The notes beneath the pieces are model-generated. The model had not been told where the DNA came from. It did no database searches and was given only the letters and a program-made list of their open reading frames with translations. A stretch of 64,000 bases of DNA, taken from assembly GCF_001442625.1 (NCBI RefSeq), contig NZ_LMZQ01000013.1, positions 1-64,000 on the forward strand. The letters run 5' to 3'. Origin of the DNA: Pedobacter ginsenosidimutans. GTDB taxonomy: Bacteria > Bacteroidota > Bacteroidia > Sphingobacteriales > Sphingobacteriaceae. The position numbers and the translations under genes are program-made. Below, one piece after another: positions 28,090 through 36,511 of the stretch; within the stretch, counting starts at the first letter, position 1, and each line of letters starts with the position of its first letter.

Positions 28090-29718
28090 TTATCTGGTTA
28101 TCCTAAAATAATCGAAATCAGCATATCCGCCAGTACGTACGCCACTCCCGCTTGTACAGAAAATTCCGATTTTTGCGCCTATCCACTTATCAGGCTGCGC
28201 TTTAAATGTTTCCCCTATTTTGTGGTACAGCTCACCATCTTCACTGTATGAAAAGGTTACCTGTCCTTCCTGAGCAACCTCGGCCCGAAGATAAACTGCT
28301 CCAGACTTCAACGGCCTTTGAGCCAATACCTGCTCAGTTCCGCTATTGGGAGCATCTTTACAGATTACCTGTGCGATCTGAAATCCTTTTTCATTTTTAG
28401 AGACAGAAAGATAGGAATAGTCATTCCCCATAATGAGCAGCCCAGTCTTTTTCTCTTGCCAGGTATCCCATTCTACTTCGTAGCGGAGCTTGGTGGTAGC
28501 AGTGAAAGTAGGCGCAGGAAACTTCTGGAGAAGCAGGTTCGGCACATTCCAAAGGCCTTTATCAATTTGTGGGCTGGGAAAGGCAAAAAGCCTGAGGTAC
28601 CCACTTTTAGGGATCATTGCCGACCATTGTATTTTTTTATTGGCATGCCACTGCCATTGCAGACCAGGCTCAATGCCGTTAAATTCATCACTTTCCGATG
28701 GTGCGGAGATTACATGGATTCCTGAAACTGAGGGTTTAGTGTAGACAGAAACCGGTTCTCCTATCCCGTCGCCATCCGCATCTGAGCCGATAATCGGCCA
28801 GTCATTTTTCCAGGTTACAGGCTGAAGGTGAACTACACGGCCATAAGGTCCCTTGTCCTGAAAATGAAGGAACCAGTATTCATTCTTTGCCGTACGGACC
28901 AAAGCCCCCTGATGGGGGCCATTGATCGCTGTTTTGCCCTGCTCCATAACCTTACGTTCCTCATATGGACCATATATATTTTTTGAACGCATTACAAGCT
29001 GCCAGCCAGTTGCTACTCCTCCAGCAGGTGCAAAAAGGTAATAATACCCGTTAAGTTTATAAAATTTTGGCCCTTCTACCGTATGGTTTTTTCCATGCCC
29101 ATCAAAAACATGTCTTCCCTCATCTTCTACGCGGGTACCATCACTGTTCATTTTGAAAACGGTTAATAGGCTATTTACACCAGCCCTGCTTGCTGCCCAT
29201 GCTACAGCCAGATAGGTCTGTCCATCATCATCAAAGAATACACTTGGATCGATAATTCCCTTGCCTTTAAGGATAAGTACAGGTTTTTCCCACCTTCCAA
29301 GCGGATTTTTGGTCCTGACCATAAAAATCCCATAATCGGGATCAGGATAATAGATCCTGAACTCTCCCTTATGATAATTTATACTAGGTGCCCAAACACC
29401 CTTTCCATGCTGGGGAACATCATAAACTTCAGCTGGTTCCTGTACTTGGAGTGCATGGTTAACTAATTTCCAGTTTACCAGGTCGCTGGAATGCAAAATA
29501 GGAAGTCCTGGAATACAATTGAAGCTTGATGCGGTCATATAATAATCCTCTCCGACCCTGATCGCGTCGGGATCGGAATAATCCGCATGTATAACCGGAT
29601 TTTTATATGTCCTGTTTCCCAGGTCGGCAGTCCATACTTTTGATAGATTATCCTGACCATAAGCCAATTTACAGGCCATAATCAAGTAGATGATAAAAGA
29701 ATATTTTACTGTTTTCAT
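28090..29718 (-). CDS. Secreted GH43 beta-xylosidase/alpha-L-arabinofuranosidase (subfamily 12-like)
   Basis: Exo-acting hydrolase that removes xylose or arabinofuranose. The ATG at 29718 gives a signal peptide (ending KLAYGQ); an upstream in-frame Met at 29760 adds a non-signal leader. The 542 residues hold a five-bladed propeller (about 35-335) with all three GH43 carboxylates: Asp49 in YSDPDAIR (base), Asp157 in GIIDPSVF (pKa modulator) and Glu215 in TVEGPKFYKLNGYY (acid). A C-terminal lectin-like sandwich (about 360-540; GLQWQWHANKKIQW, KTGLLIMGNDYSYLSV, YADFDYFRI) is typical of the xylosidase branch. It is followed by a repeat-rich gap before GH97. Confidence 0.93.
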   Translation of the reverse strand: MKTVKYSFIIYLIMACKLAYGQDNLSKVWTADLGNRTYKNPVIHADYSDPDAIRVGEDYYMTASSFNCIPGLPILHSSDLVNWKLVNHALQVQEPAEVYDVPQHGKGVWAPSINYHKGEFRIYYPDPDYGIFMVRTKNPLGRWEKPVLILKGKGIIDPSVFFDDDGQTYLAVAWAASRAGVNSLLTVFKMNSDGTRVEDEGRHVFDGHGKNHTVEGPKFYKLNGYYYLFAPAGGVATGWQLVMRSKNIYGPYEERKVMEQGKTAINGPHQGALVRTAKNEYWFLHFQDKGPYGRVVHLQPVTWKNDWPIIGSDADGDGIGEPVSVYTKPSVSGIHVISAPSESDEFNGIEPGLQWQWHANKKIQWSAMIPKSGYLRLFAFPSPQIDKGLWNVPNLLLQKFPAPTFTATTKLRYEVEWDTWQEKKTGLLIMGNDYSYLSVSKNEKGFQIAQVICKDAPNSGTEQVLAQRPLKSGAVYLRAEVAQEGQVTFSYSEDGELYHKIGETFKAQPDKWIGAKIGIFCTSGSGVRTGGYADFDYFRITR

Positions 29719-29810
29719 TTTATTTATGATTCGATCGGGAATTGATTCCTCCCAATACACTGTTGCACTGCCGAGATCTAGATGTTTAAAACGCCTTTTT
29801 GAAGGCTCCG

Positions 29811-29951
29811 CCTAATGTCATTAAGTAAAGGAGAAAACAAAAAACATTGTCATCCTGAGCCTGTCGAAGGATAAATGTTTTTTGTTTTCGACTATAAAAG
29901 GTCTTCGACAAGCTCAGACTGACAATGGCATGGTACTTAATGATATTGAGG
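29811..29951. repeat. Family B palindromic element, complete copy
   Basis: Outer arms CCTAATGTCATTAAGT and ACTTAATGATATTGAGG are inverted repeats. Inside, GTCATCCTGAGCCTGTCGAAGG pairs imperfectly with GGTCTTCGACAAGCTCAGACTGAC. Same architecture as 18363-18523. Confidence 0.78.
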
Positions 29952-30199
29952 TTGCGCCTCATATAATCAAAGTAAACGCTATCTTTTAAGTAACCTATAA
30001 TTATTTTCATTTTGCAGCACCAATTTTATTAAAATATTGTGAGCGAGACTGTTGAATTAAGTCTCGGTATTCCAGCTGCACCTGGCATATAGATCGACTA
30101 AAACTAAATATGAAAAATGGCAGCCAGAAATTAAATCAGACGTCCCGCCCAGCAATATTCCACAAAGAGAGCTACATTGGTTATTACTATACTAAAGGT

Positions 30200-31399
30200 T
30201 TAATTTAGCTTCATTCCTTTTTGAAGTTTTTCCAACCTCAACAGCGCTTCTATGTAATAATAATCTGCGTATATGATCGATGTATCAATTTCAGATCCAT
30301 TGGGCTTATGCCCTGTTGAATGTAACAGAAAGGCTGAATTCTTATTTCTACTCTGGTATGCTGATGAAGAAAGGGAAGTCAACATGAGTTCTGCAGCTTT
30401 CCTGTATTTTTGTGATTTCGCCTTGTCCTTAACAAAAGTAGAAAGCTCCAAAAGCCCTGATGCAACCACTGCTGCTGCAGATGCATCTTTCGGAGCATTT
30501 GGAATAGAAGGATCGTTAAAATCCCAATAAGGAATTCCATCTGCAGGCAATTTTGCCAGATAAACGTCGCTTACCTTTTGGGCAAATTCAAGAAATGCAG
30601 CATTACCTGTCTCGCGGAAACACACGGTATATCCATAAATGGCCCAGGACTGGCCACGTGCCCACATGGAGTTATCGGCATATCCCTGGTGGGTTAGTCC
30701 TTTGATTTTTTTTCCTGTCTCCCGGTCATAAATCACCGCATGGTATGCAGAATAATCAGGTCTGAAATGATTCTTCATGGTTACCTCAGCATGGGAAAAA
30801 GCGATATCATATAATCTTTTCTCCCCCCCGTTCCGGGATGCCCAAAAAAGCAGTTCCAGATTGATCATGTTATCAATAATGGTATTATGCTGTGGCCATT
30901 GCATTCCGGGAACCTCCCTTGGCCATGACAGGATCGTTCCAACCTTTGGATTAAACAGGGTGGCCAGGGTATCGGCTGTTTTGAGTATAATTGCTTTATA
31001 TTTAGGATTTTTGGTAAGCCTATATCCGTTCCCATAACTATTGAATATCTGGAAGCCCAGGTCATGGTCGAAAGCGTGTTGCGCTGAAAGTGGCTTAAGC
31101 GCCGAAGAAAAAGCCGCTGCCTCAGCGAGAAACGTTTTTGATTTTGTTGCTTCATAGCTATACCATAGTATCCCTGGCCAAAAACCACTGCACCAATCCT
31201 TATAGCCTACAAACTTCCATTCAGATGAACCGGGAACAATACTCCTTGGAATATTATTTCCATGACGAGGAATAATTCTCAATGTCTTTTTTACCTGTTC
31301 GGTACAGTAAGCCAACTGCCTGGCCGCATTAATCTGCGCGGAAGCAGGTCTGCCGAAGAAAAATAGTAAGGTAGTTATGGCAAAAGCTGTATATCTCAT
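30200..31399 (-). CDS. GH88-family unsaturated glucuronyl hydrolase, secreted
   Basis: Hydrates the double bond of unsaturated uronic acids at the non-reducing ends left by a lyase, releasing the sugar. The ATG at 31399 gives a signal peptide (ending RPASAQ) and 399 residues; a longer frame upstream starts in non-signal sequence. The (alpha/alpha)6 barrel motifs are clear: HDLGFQIFNSYGNGYRLT with Asp113, NTIIDNMINLELLFWASR with Asp176, and HQGYADNSMWARGQSWAIYGY. The two Asp residues have nearly the spacing of the catalytic pair in characterised GH88 enzymes. It implies that the locus contains a lyase, consistent with the enzyme at 10605-11735. Confidence 0.93.
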   Translation of the reverse strand: MRYTAFAITTLLFFFGRPASAQINAARQLAYCTEQVKKTLRIIPRHGNNIPRSIVPGSSEWKFVGYKDWCSGFWPGILWYSYEATKSKTFLAEAAAFSSALKPLSAQHAFDHDLGFQIFNSYGNGYRLTKNPKYKAIILKTADTLATLFNPKVGTILSWPREVPGMQWPQHNTIIDNMINLELLFWASRNGGEKRLYDIAFSHAEVTMKNHFRPDYSAYHAVIYDRETGKKIKGLTHQGYADNSMWARGQSWAIYGYTVCFRETGNAAFLEFAQKVSDVYLAKLPADGIPYWDFNDPSIPNAPKDASAAAVVASGLLELSTFVKDKAKSQKYRKAAELMLTSLSSSAYQSRNKNSAFLLHSTGHKPNGSEIDTSIIYADYYYIEALLRLEKLQKGMKLN

Positions 31400-31564
31400 G
31401 TTGTGCATACTACCTAGACAACAAATACAGAAAGATATACTCACCAAATTCGAACTGGCAGTATAGGTTAATGCCTATACTACTCGAAATTAGCTATATA
31501 TTTCTGTTGGCAGCAGAAAGTATCCACCTTAAATCACATAGATAAGATATGCGAGCATGCTTTT

Positions 31565-32455
31565 TTATGAAGCCAAAATTCCTGTTGTATGTGAGTAAGC
31601 AGCACCAAGCATTGCAGCATCTTCCCATAATGCGGTTATCCTCAGTTCAGCCCGAATTCCCTGCTGGTGGAGTGTGTTCTGGATCTTGTTCAGAAACAAA
31701 GGATGTGCTTTGGCAATATTTCCTCCAATGATGACCACTTCTGCATCGTGCGCTTTGATAAAAGGAAAAAGAAAGTCTGCAAGGCTTCTGGAAAAATCAT
31801 TAAAGAGTACAGGCACCATAGGATCACTTTCATATAGATCGACAAGTGCTTTTGTATCTTTTACTTTCTTTCCTGAGAGTTCTTCATAACGTTTCACAAA
31901 CCATCTGGTGGAAATATAATCCTCTGCTATCCCCAGCTTAAATGCACTGACCCCGAGGTTTGCATCGGTGGTTTTCCCCGCAATACTAACGGCCGATCCC
32001 AGACCGGTACCCAATGTGATCCCTATCGCCCTGTTGAATCCCAAAGCATTGCCCCCATTAACTTCTCCATGGAGAAAAGCCTCTGCATCATTTCTAAAAA
32101 TAATATTCTCGGGCGATAGTTCCAGCTGCTCGATCAAAACGCCCTTAATATCCGTATGATACAGGGATTCATATTTATTCATGTTCTTGATCAACGATAT
32201 CCCATTTTCATAATCGAACGGGCCAGGCATGGCAATCCCTAAAAGGATCTCGTCTGGGGAATGGTTCCCGATAATATTTTTAAGTACACTGATCCATGAG
32301 GCTAATATATCTTCCTTTGTACCGTGTGTATTAACATGGCTACGCACACGTGAGTGATCTATCACTGAATGTGACCTAAAATCAATGATTGCAGCTGTAA
32401 TGTGTGAACCACCGATATCAACACCTATCATAAGTGGCTTTGTTTTTTTATTCAT
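31565..32455 (-). CDS. ROK-family sugar kinase (or ROK regulator-like protein)
   Basis: Cytoplasmic protein expected to phosphorylate a hexose or N-acyl hexosamine imported by the permease. It has 296 residues: the ATP-binding DIGGSHITAAIIDF near the N-terminus, the catalytic Asp in FRNDAEAFLHGE, and GITLGTGLGSAV. The zinc-binding CxCG cluster of many ROK kinases is absent, and there is no N-terminal helix-turn-helix, so a kinase is favoured over a repressor. It is the most upstream gene of the minus-strand locus, with GH88 165 bp downstream. Confidence 0.85.
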   Translation of the reverse strand: MNKKTKPLMIGVDIGGSHITAAIIDFRSHSVIDHSRVRSHVNTHGTKEDILASWISVLKNIIGNHSPDEILLGIAMPGPFDYENGISLIKNMNKYESLYHTDIKGVLIEQLELSPENIIFRNDAEAFLHGEVNGGNALGFNRAIGITLGTGLGSAVSIAGKTTDANLGVSAFKLGIAEDYISTRWFVKRYEELSGKKVKDTKALVDLYESDPMVPVLFNDFSRSLADFLFPFIKAHDAEVVIIGGNIAKAHPLFLNKIQNTLHQQGIRAELRITALWEDAAMLGAAYSHTTGILAS

Positions 32456-32603
32456 TTAGTTGAAATATTTTTTCCTGATACTATCAATATCGTTTTAACA
32501 AAATCTACCATATGAACCGAGACATAAAAACCGCTGTTTAATACTCTTTAGGGTTTTATATCGTAAAGTCAACGCTGCCATATTAGCCCGGCTCCCGCCC
32601 ATG

Positions 32604-33165
32604 CCTAATATCATTAAGTTAAGCACCACGGTCGTCAGTCTGTCCGAAGGACTCCTGTGGAGAGCGTAGTTGAAGACTTCTTGAGATTGATGACCCGCAA
32701 ATAAATGTCCTTCGACTACGCTACCATTGACGCTGTTTTGCAGATCATTATTAATCAGCACTTTAACTGCTTTAGCATTTCCATCCAGCTAGGCTATAGC
32801 ACGGTATCTCCTTTCTACTTAAATCCGGCCTAACATCCCGATAGCTATCGGGATCGGGCTGCACTGTTTTGGCCGCACAATTGCCTTCAAAAGAAAACGG
32901 CGAAGCCCTCATGAATGCAGCTGAAAACTGTAATACAGATGAATAAATTTTCAGCCGGCATTTTTTGTTTCTTTTTGATGCCAAAAAGAAAGAAGCCTGT
33001 CCGGCTAGGACAAATATAACACCCCGTCCTGCGGACACCCCTCTAAAAGAGGGGAATTATATACCTTCTGAAATTTAAACGTCATTTATATTGATTTTTA
33101 TACAATAAATTAGCCCCCATGGTGACATCTTTTTGCGATTTATCCCTTAACTTAACGATATTGCG
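32604..33165. repeat. Family B element apparently interrupted by family C copy 2
   Basis: The left outer arm CCTAATATCATTAAGTTAAG starts at 32604 and the inverted right arm CTTAACTTAACGATATTGCG is at 33146-33165, more than 500 bp away instead of about 120 bp as in complete copies. The usual inner arms are present at 32628-32735. Family C copy 2 fills most of the extra length, so this looks like an insertion of C into B (inference). Confidence 0.6.
32777..33060 (-). repeat. Long intergenic repeat family C, copy 2 (reverse)
   Basis: Reverse-complement match to 11960-12182, with shared blocks CTCTTTTAGAGGGGTGTCCG, GTCCTAGCCGGAC and AGGCCGGATTTAAGTAGAA. It carries extra segments: a CCCGATAGCTATCGGG palindrome at about 32838-32853 and about 50 bp near 32880-32930. 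The TTTCTTTTTG / CAAAAAGAAA dyad is at 32968-32991. No protein is conserved between the copies. Confidence 0.75.
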
Positions 33166-33313
33166 CCCATACCACGAATATCCTATCTTTACCCTGCTCT
33201 TTTTACTTACCAAGTCCATTAAAAATACCAACCAGGTTCAGAAAACAGATATATAGCTGGCAATTCCCCTACCATCTATTATATTATAAAGTGCCCCAAT
33301 AATTTTTCTAAAA
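33166..33313. other. Short gap, nothing recognised
   Basis: AT-rich sequence between the interrupted repeat and the end of the SDR gene. I see no gene or clear terminator. Confidence 0.4.
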
Positions 33314-34324
33314 TTAAATCAACTCTCTATGTTCCATCAGGTAGGCCAATGCTTCCTTTACTGTCTGTTCACTATCTTTCGGATTAAATCCTAATTCGTT
33401 TCTTGACTTCGAAATATCAAAATCCTGTTGTAATCCTGAAAACATAGCAATTTCTTTAGTGGTAAGCAGTGGAGGTTTTCCACTTATTTTACTTGAAAGC
33501 TCCATAAAACCTGCAATAGCATACAAAATAAACTTTGGCACAGTTCCAGGTACTTTGATTTTCAATTCCGGATAAAGTTTTTGCGCCAATTTAGTTGTAT
33601 CGGTAATGGTCATACATTTTTCGTTGGCAAGGATATAACGCTCACCAGACCGGCCTTTTAGTGCAGCAAGGTAACAGCCTTCTGCTACATCTTTAACATC
33701 GACCCAGTTCAGGGTAATCCTGGTATCCATGGGGATTTGCTTGTTAAGAATCAGTTTTAGCACATTATTGGAAACATTTAATGGAAGAAATGCTTCACCT
33801 CCTATCATTGCTCCGGGCATAACCGATACCAATTCTATACCGAATTCTCTTGCCAGATCAAAAGCCAGCTTTTCGCCGTCATTCTTGGAATTGTAGTACA
33901 TATCCCTTCGGTCGGAATTATATCCATTGCTTTCTTTTGTCGGAAGGTTGCTATAATCCAGTGCAGCGATGGAACTTACATAGACGATTCTTTTTACGCC
34001 CGCCTCTGCAGCTGCTTCTATCGTATTCCGGGTGCCCAGCATATTCACATCATAAATTTCTTCCTTAGGTTTTTTAGCCCATAGCTTGAAGGCCGCACCA
34101 ACTGCAAAAAACGTATCAACATTCTGCAGTGCGCGCTTAAAGGAAGCTTTATCCGTTATATCTGCCTGAACAACCTCGCAGTTCAGATCTTTGAAACATT
34201 CTTTGCTTTTGATATTACGGACTGAAGCCCTTACCGGGATCCCTTTTTCGATCAACAGTCTCACAAGATTGTTGCCTAAATGCCCGTTGGCACCAGATAC
34301 CAGTACCATTTTTTTATCTGTCAT
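33314..34324 (-). CDS. Extended short-chain dehydrogenase (NAD-dependent epimerase / dihydroflavonol-reductase-like)
   Basis: Cytoplasmic NAD(P)-dependent oxidoreductase; substrate unknown. The ATG at 34324 is preferred because the Rossmann glycine motif VLVSGANGHLGNNLVRLL then falls near the N-terminus; an upstream in-frame Met adds 18 residues without homology. It has 336 residues. The catalytic Tyr-Lys pair is in MYYNSKNDGEK and the Ser in YVSSIAALDYS. The pattern DVNMLGTRNTIEAA is typical of the reductase/hydroxysteroid-dehydrogenase-like branch. It follows the Crp/Fnr gene by 64 bp on the same strand, so that regulator may control it. A weak -7-like box (CAACTTTG) lies at 34349-34356. 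Confidence 0.88.
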   Translation of the reverse strand: MTDKKMVLVSGANGHLGNNLVRLLIEKGIPVRASVRNIKSKECFKDLNCEVVQADITDKASFKRALQNVDTFFAVGAAFKLWAKKPKEEIYDVNMLGTRNTIEAAAEAGVKRIVYVSSIAALDYSNLPTKESNGYNSDRRDMYYNSKNDGEKLAFDLAREFGIELVSVMPGAMIGGEAFLPLNVSNNVLKLILNKQIPMDTRITLNWVDVKDVAEGCYLAALKGRSGERYILANEKCMTITDTTKLAQKLYPELKIKVPGTVPKFILYAIAGFMELSSKISGKPPLLTTKEIAMFSGLQQDFDISKSRNELGFNPKDSEQTVKEALAYLMEHRELI

Positions 34325-34388
34325 AATTATTGATTTTAAATGCTGTGACAAAGTTGAACTTTGCAGATTTAAAACCACTTCACAAATG

Positions 34389-34964
34389 TTACCTAATGAT
34401 CTTCTTTCTGATACGGCTCAGACTTTTAGGGTTCATTCCAAGAAAAGACGCAATGTATTGCATGGGAACATTCTGGAGAACTTCGGGGTACTGGTCCATC
34501 ATTTTTAAATAACGCTGTTCCGCATCAAGGGTAGCCAGCTCCCTGGCACGTGTTTCATTATAGGATAAAGATTGTTGAAATACCAAAAAGCTAAAGTCCA
34601 TAAAAGTAGGGCTCTGTTGTATAAGCTGATCAAGATCTGTTTTACTGATGCGCAAAAGTTCACATTCGGTAATACATTCCAGATTTTCATCGGAGCTTTT
34701 CTGGTTGGTAAAATCAGCATAGGATGTAATGAAACCAGGCGGACAGTTTATATGCGTTGTAACCTCATCGCCCTTATCATTATAATGGAATAGCCTTGCA
34801 AAACCTGAAACCACAAAATACAGATGGCCTGGCACCTTCCCTTCTTCTTCGATTATCCGATTTTTCGGATATCTCACCGGTTCAAAGTACTGCACACACA
34901 AATCTCTATCCCGGTTGGAAAGTTGTAGGCTTTTTGTAATAAGACTTATCAGTTGACCATGCAT
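34389..34964 (-). CDS. Crp/Fnr-family transcriptional regulator
   Basis: A 191-residue regulator with a cyclic-nucleotide-binding-like beta-roll (about 15-120; GHLYFVVSGFARLFHYNDKG) and a C-terminal helix-turn-helix-like segment, VPMQYIASFLGMNPKSLSRIRKK. Bacteroidota proteins of this shape usually lack the residues for cAMP binding, so the ligand is unknown. The ATG at 34964 is chosen because a -7 box lies just four bases upstream, implying a leaderless transcript. An upstream in-frame Met at 34985 would lie before the promoter. Its neighbour downstream is the SDR gene. Confidence 0.88.
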   Translation of the reverse strand: MHGQLISLITKSLQLSNRDRDLCVQYFEPVRYPKNRIIEEEGKVPGHLYFVVSGFARLFHYNDKGDEVTTHINCPPGFITSYADFTNQKSSDENLECITECELLRISKTDLDQLIQQSPTFMDFSFLVFQQSLSYNETRARELATLDAEQRYLKMMDQYPEVLQNVPMQYIASFLGMNPKSLSRIRKKIIR

Positions 34965-34968
34965 GGTA

Positions 34969-34976
34969 CAAAGATA
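34969..34976 (-). promoter_or_regulatory. -7 box TATCTTTG giving a likely leaderless Crp/Fnr transcript
   Basis: On the minus strand TATCTTTG matches the Bacteroidota -7 consensus TAnnTTTG exactly, and only TACC separates it from the ATG. Transcription would start at or within a few bases of the start codon. The same arrangement occurs at 54102-54109. Confidence 0.6.
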
Positions 34977-35138
34977 AAAAAACAATGCTGATCAATCCCA
35001 AATGAAACCCGTTCCAGACTTTTAGGAGAAAAGAAAGCGCTATAACTAAGCCAACGAAAAGGCAATAACCAGTTCGCATACTTTGGTATCTGTTCATTCC
35101 ATTTATAGAAGAATGAGCCAGCGTTTTGATAACCTGTT

Positions 35139-35477
35139 TTAATTTTTAAACTCGCGGACTTCCGAATAACCTGCAGATTCATAGATTGGGCATGATGATG
35201 CGATCTCTGCCGCCTCATCCAGGTTATTTGCCTTTAATAATAGAAATCCACCTACGATCTCCGTTCCCACTTTATGGGTTGCAGGGGTGATTTTTGTGCC
35301 ATCACCCGTGATGAGTCTACCCTCCAATGTTAGGGAACTTCCCCCTACTAAATGGCCTTCAGCTTTTAACCGGGTTAGCCACTCGCTCCAGTGCTGCTGG
35401 TGTACCCGCAGATCTTCGTCCGAATGTTCATCCATTCTCCCATCGGGCTCCCGGAATAAAATGATATAATCTTTCAT
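35139..35477 (-). CDS. YCII-related (DGPF-type) small protein
   Basis: A 112-residue cytoplasmic protein of the dimeric ferredoxin-like YCII family, sometimes encoded with sigma factors or regulators; its reaction is unknown. Features are YIILFREPDGR at the start, HQQHWSEWLTRLKAEGHLVGGSSL, VGGFLLLKANNLDEAAEIASSCP and the terminal SEVREF. The ATG at 35477 matches family starts; a longer frame adds 16 hydrophobic residues. It is divergent from the MarR-like gene across 84 bp, so the two may be co-regulated. Confidence 0.85.
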   Translation of the reverse strand: MKDYIILFREPDGRMDEHSDEDLRVHQQHWSEWLTRLKAEGHLVGGSSLTLEGRLITGDGTKITPATHKVGTEIVGGFLLLKANNLDEAAEIASSCPIYESAGYSEVREFKN

Positions 35478-35494
35478 AAAAAAAATAATTTCAG

Positions 35495-35502
35495 CAAAAA
35501 TA
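35495..35502 (-). promoter_or_regulatory. -7 box TATTTTTG for the YCII gene
   Basis: Exact match to TAnnTTTG on the minus strand, 17 bases upstream of the ATG at 35477, within the 84-bp divergent region shared with the MarR-like gene. Confidence 0.45.
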
Positions 35503-35561
35503 AAACGAATCCGATATAAATACAACGAAAATATTAAATTTATTACTTTATATTAGTACCC

Positions 35562-36179
35562 ATGAAACCTTTAGTAGAACTAATTACTGCCTGGCAAGCT
35601 TTTGCTGATACACATCGTGACCCAGATGTTGAAAGTTTCTGTTGCGATTACTTATCTAATAAAAATCAGAAAGATGATCCTGATCCCGAAAGAGATGTTC
35701 TGCTTTCAAAACTGATAGGTAAATCGGGCAGTCTTATTAAAACATACCTTAAGTTAGCATTAAGGCAAATCCCTGATATGGAAATGGAGTGGTTTTATAT
35801 TTTAGATACGCTGAACGACCATAAGGAGATCAGGAAAACAGACGTGATCAGTTTTCGTCTCCTATTGGAACCCACAACAGGTATAGATATTTTGAACCGG
35901 ATGCTTAAAGCGGGACTCATCAGTGAACGCGTTGACCCGGCAGATAAAAGAGCACGTTTAATAAAACCGACAGACAAGGGCATTGAAAGCTATAAAAAAG
36001 TAAACAGCTTATTTAACCAGGTTATCTCATTACTATTTACATCACTGAACAAAGATCAAAAGGCCATGTTAATACTCGCATTGGGCAAACTGACCAATGA
36101 GCATTATGAAAAGATCGTAGAAAATAAAACACAGGCCATTGGCGAGATTGAAACCTTTATAAAAGACTCAATTAAGTAG
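35562..36179 (+). CDS. MarR-family winged-helix transcriptional regulator
   Basis: A 205-residue probable repressor. The N-terminal ~50 residues are acidic and not part of the DNA-binding fold. The winged helix spans about 75-150: MEWFYILDTLNDHKEIRKTDVI, then a recognition region GIDILNRMLKAGLISERVDPADKRARLIKPTDKG, where the wing DPADKRARLI is characteristic of MarR. The ligand is unknown. Its gene diverges from the YCII gene, a common arrangement for autoregulation plus control of the neighbour. Confidence 0.88.
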   Translation: MKPLVELITAWQAFADTHRDPDVESFCCDYLSNKNQKDDPDPERDVLLSKLIGKSGSLIKTYLKLALRQIPDMEMEWFYILDTLNDHKEIRKTDVISFRLLLEPTTGIDILNRMLKAGLISERVDPADKRARLIKPTDKGIESYKKVNSLFNQVISLLFTSLNKDQKAMLILALGKLTNEHYEKIVENKTQAIGEIETFIKDSIK

Positions 36180-36347
36180 CCTAAACTGAGTCGGCTGACC
36201 AGATGATTCTCAGGTAACCGATGCTTAAGGTTGATTTATGTTTTTTTTATAGGTAGTGCTTTCTATAAAATTGATATGATCCTGCCAAGAACATAATTAT
36301 CAGGGACTGGGCTGCCCGTAAATGAATACCAGAATAGGCAGATAAAA

Positions 36348-36496
36348 GAGGCTGCATCATAAATATATGAATTGTCATCCTGTCCAAAGAACTCCTACGG
36401 AAAGCTTGTCGAAGGACCTTTTTAATGTCTTAAAAGGCGTTTCGACAGGTTCAACGTGACAAATTCAAAGTAAATTACAATTTATGATACAGCCTC
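36348..36496. repeat. Family A MITE-like element
   Basis: Terminal repeats GAGGCTGCATCATAAAT and ATTTATGATACAGCCTC form a near-perfect inverted pair. Inner arms are GTCATCCTGTCCAAAGAAC and GTTTCGACAGGTTCAACGTG. It fills the convergent gap between the MarR-like gene and the second susD. Confidence 0.8.
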
Positions 36497-36511
36497 ATCT
36501 CTTTTGTTGAT

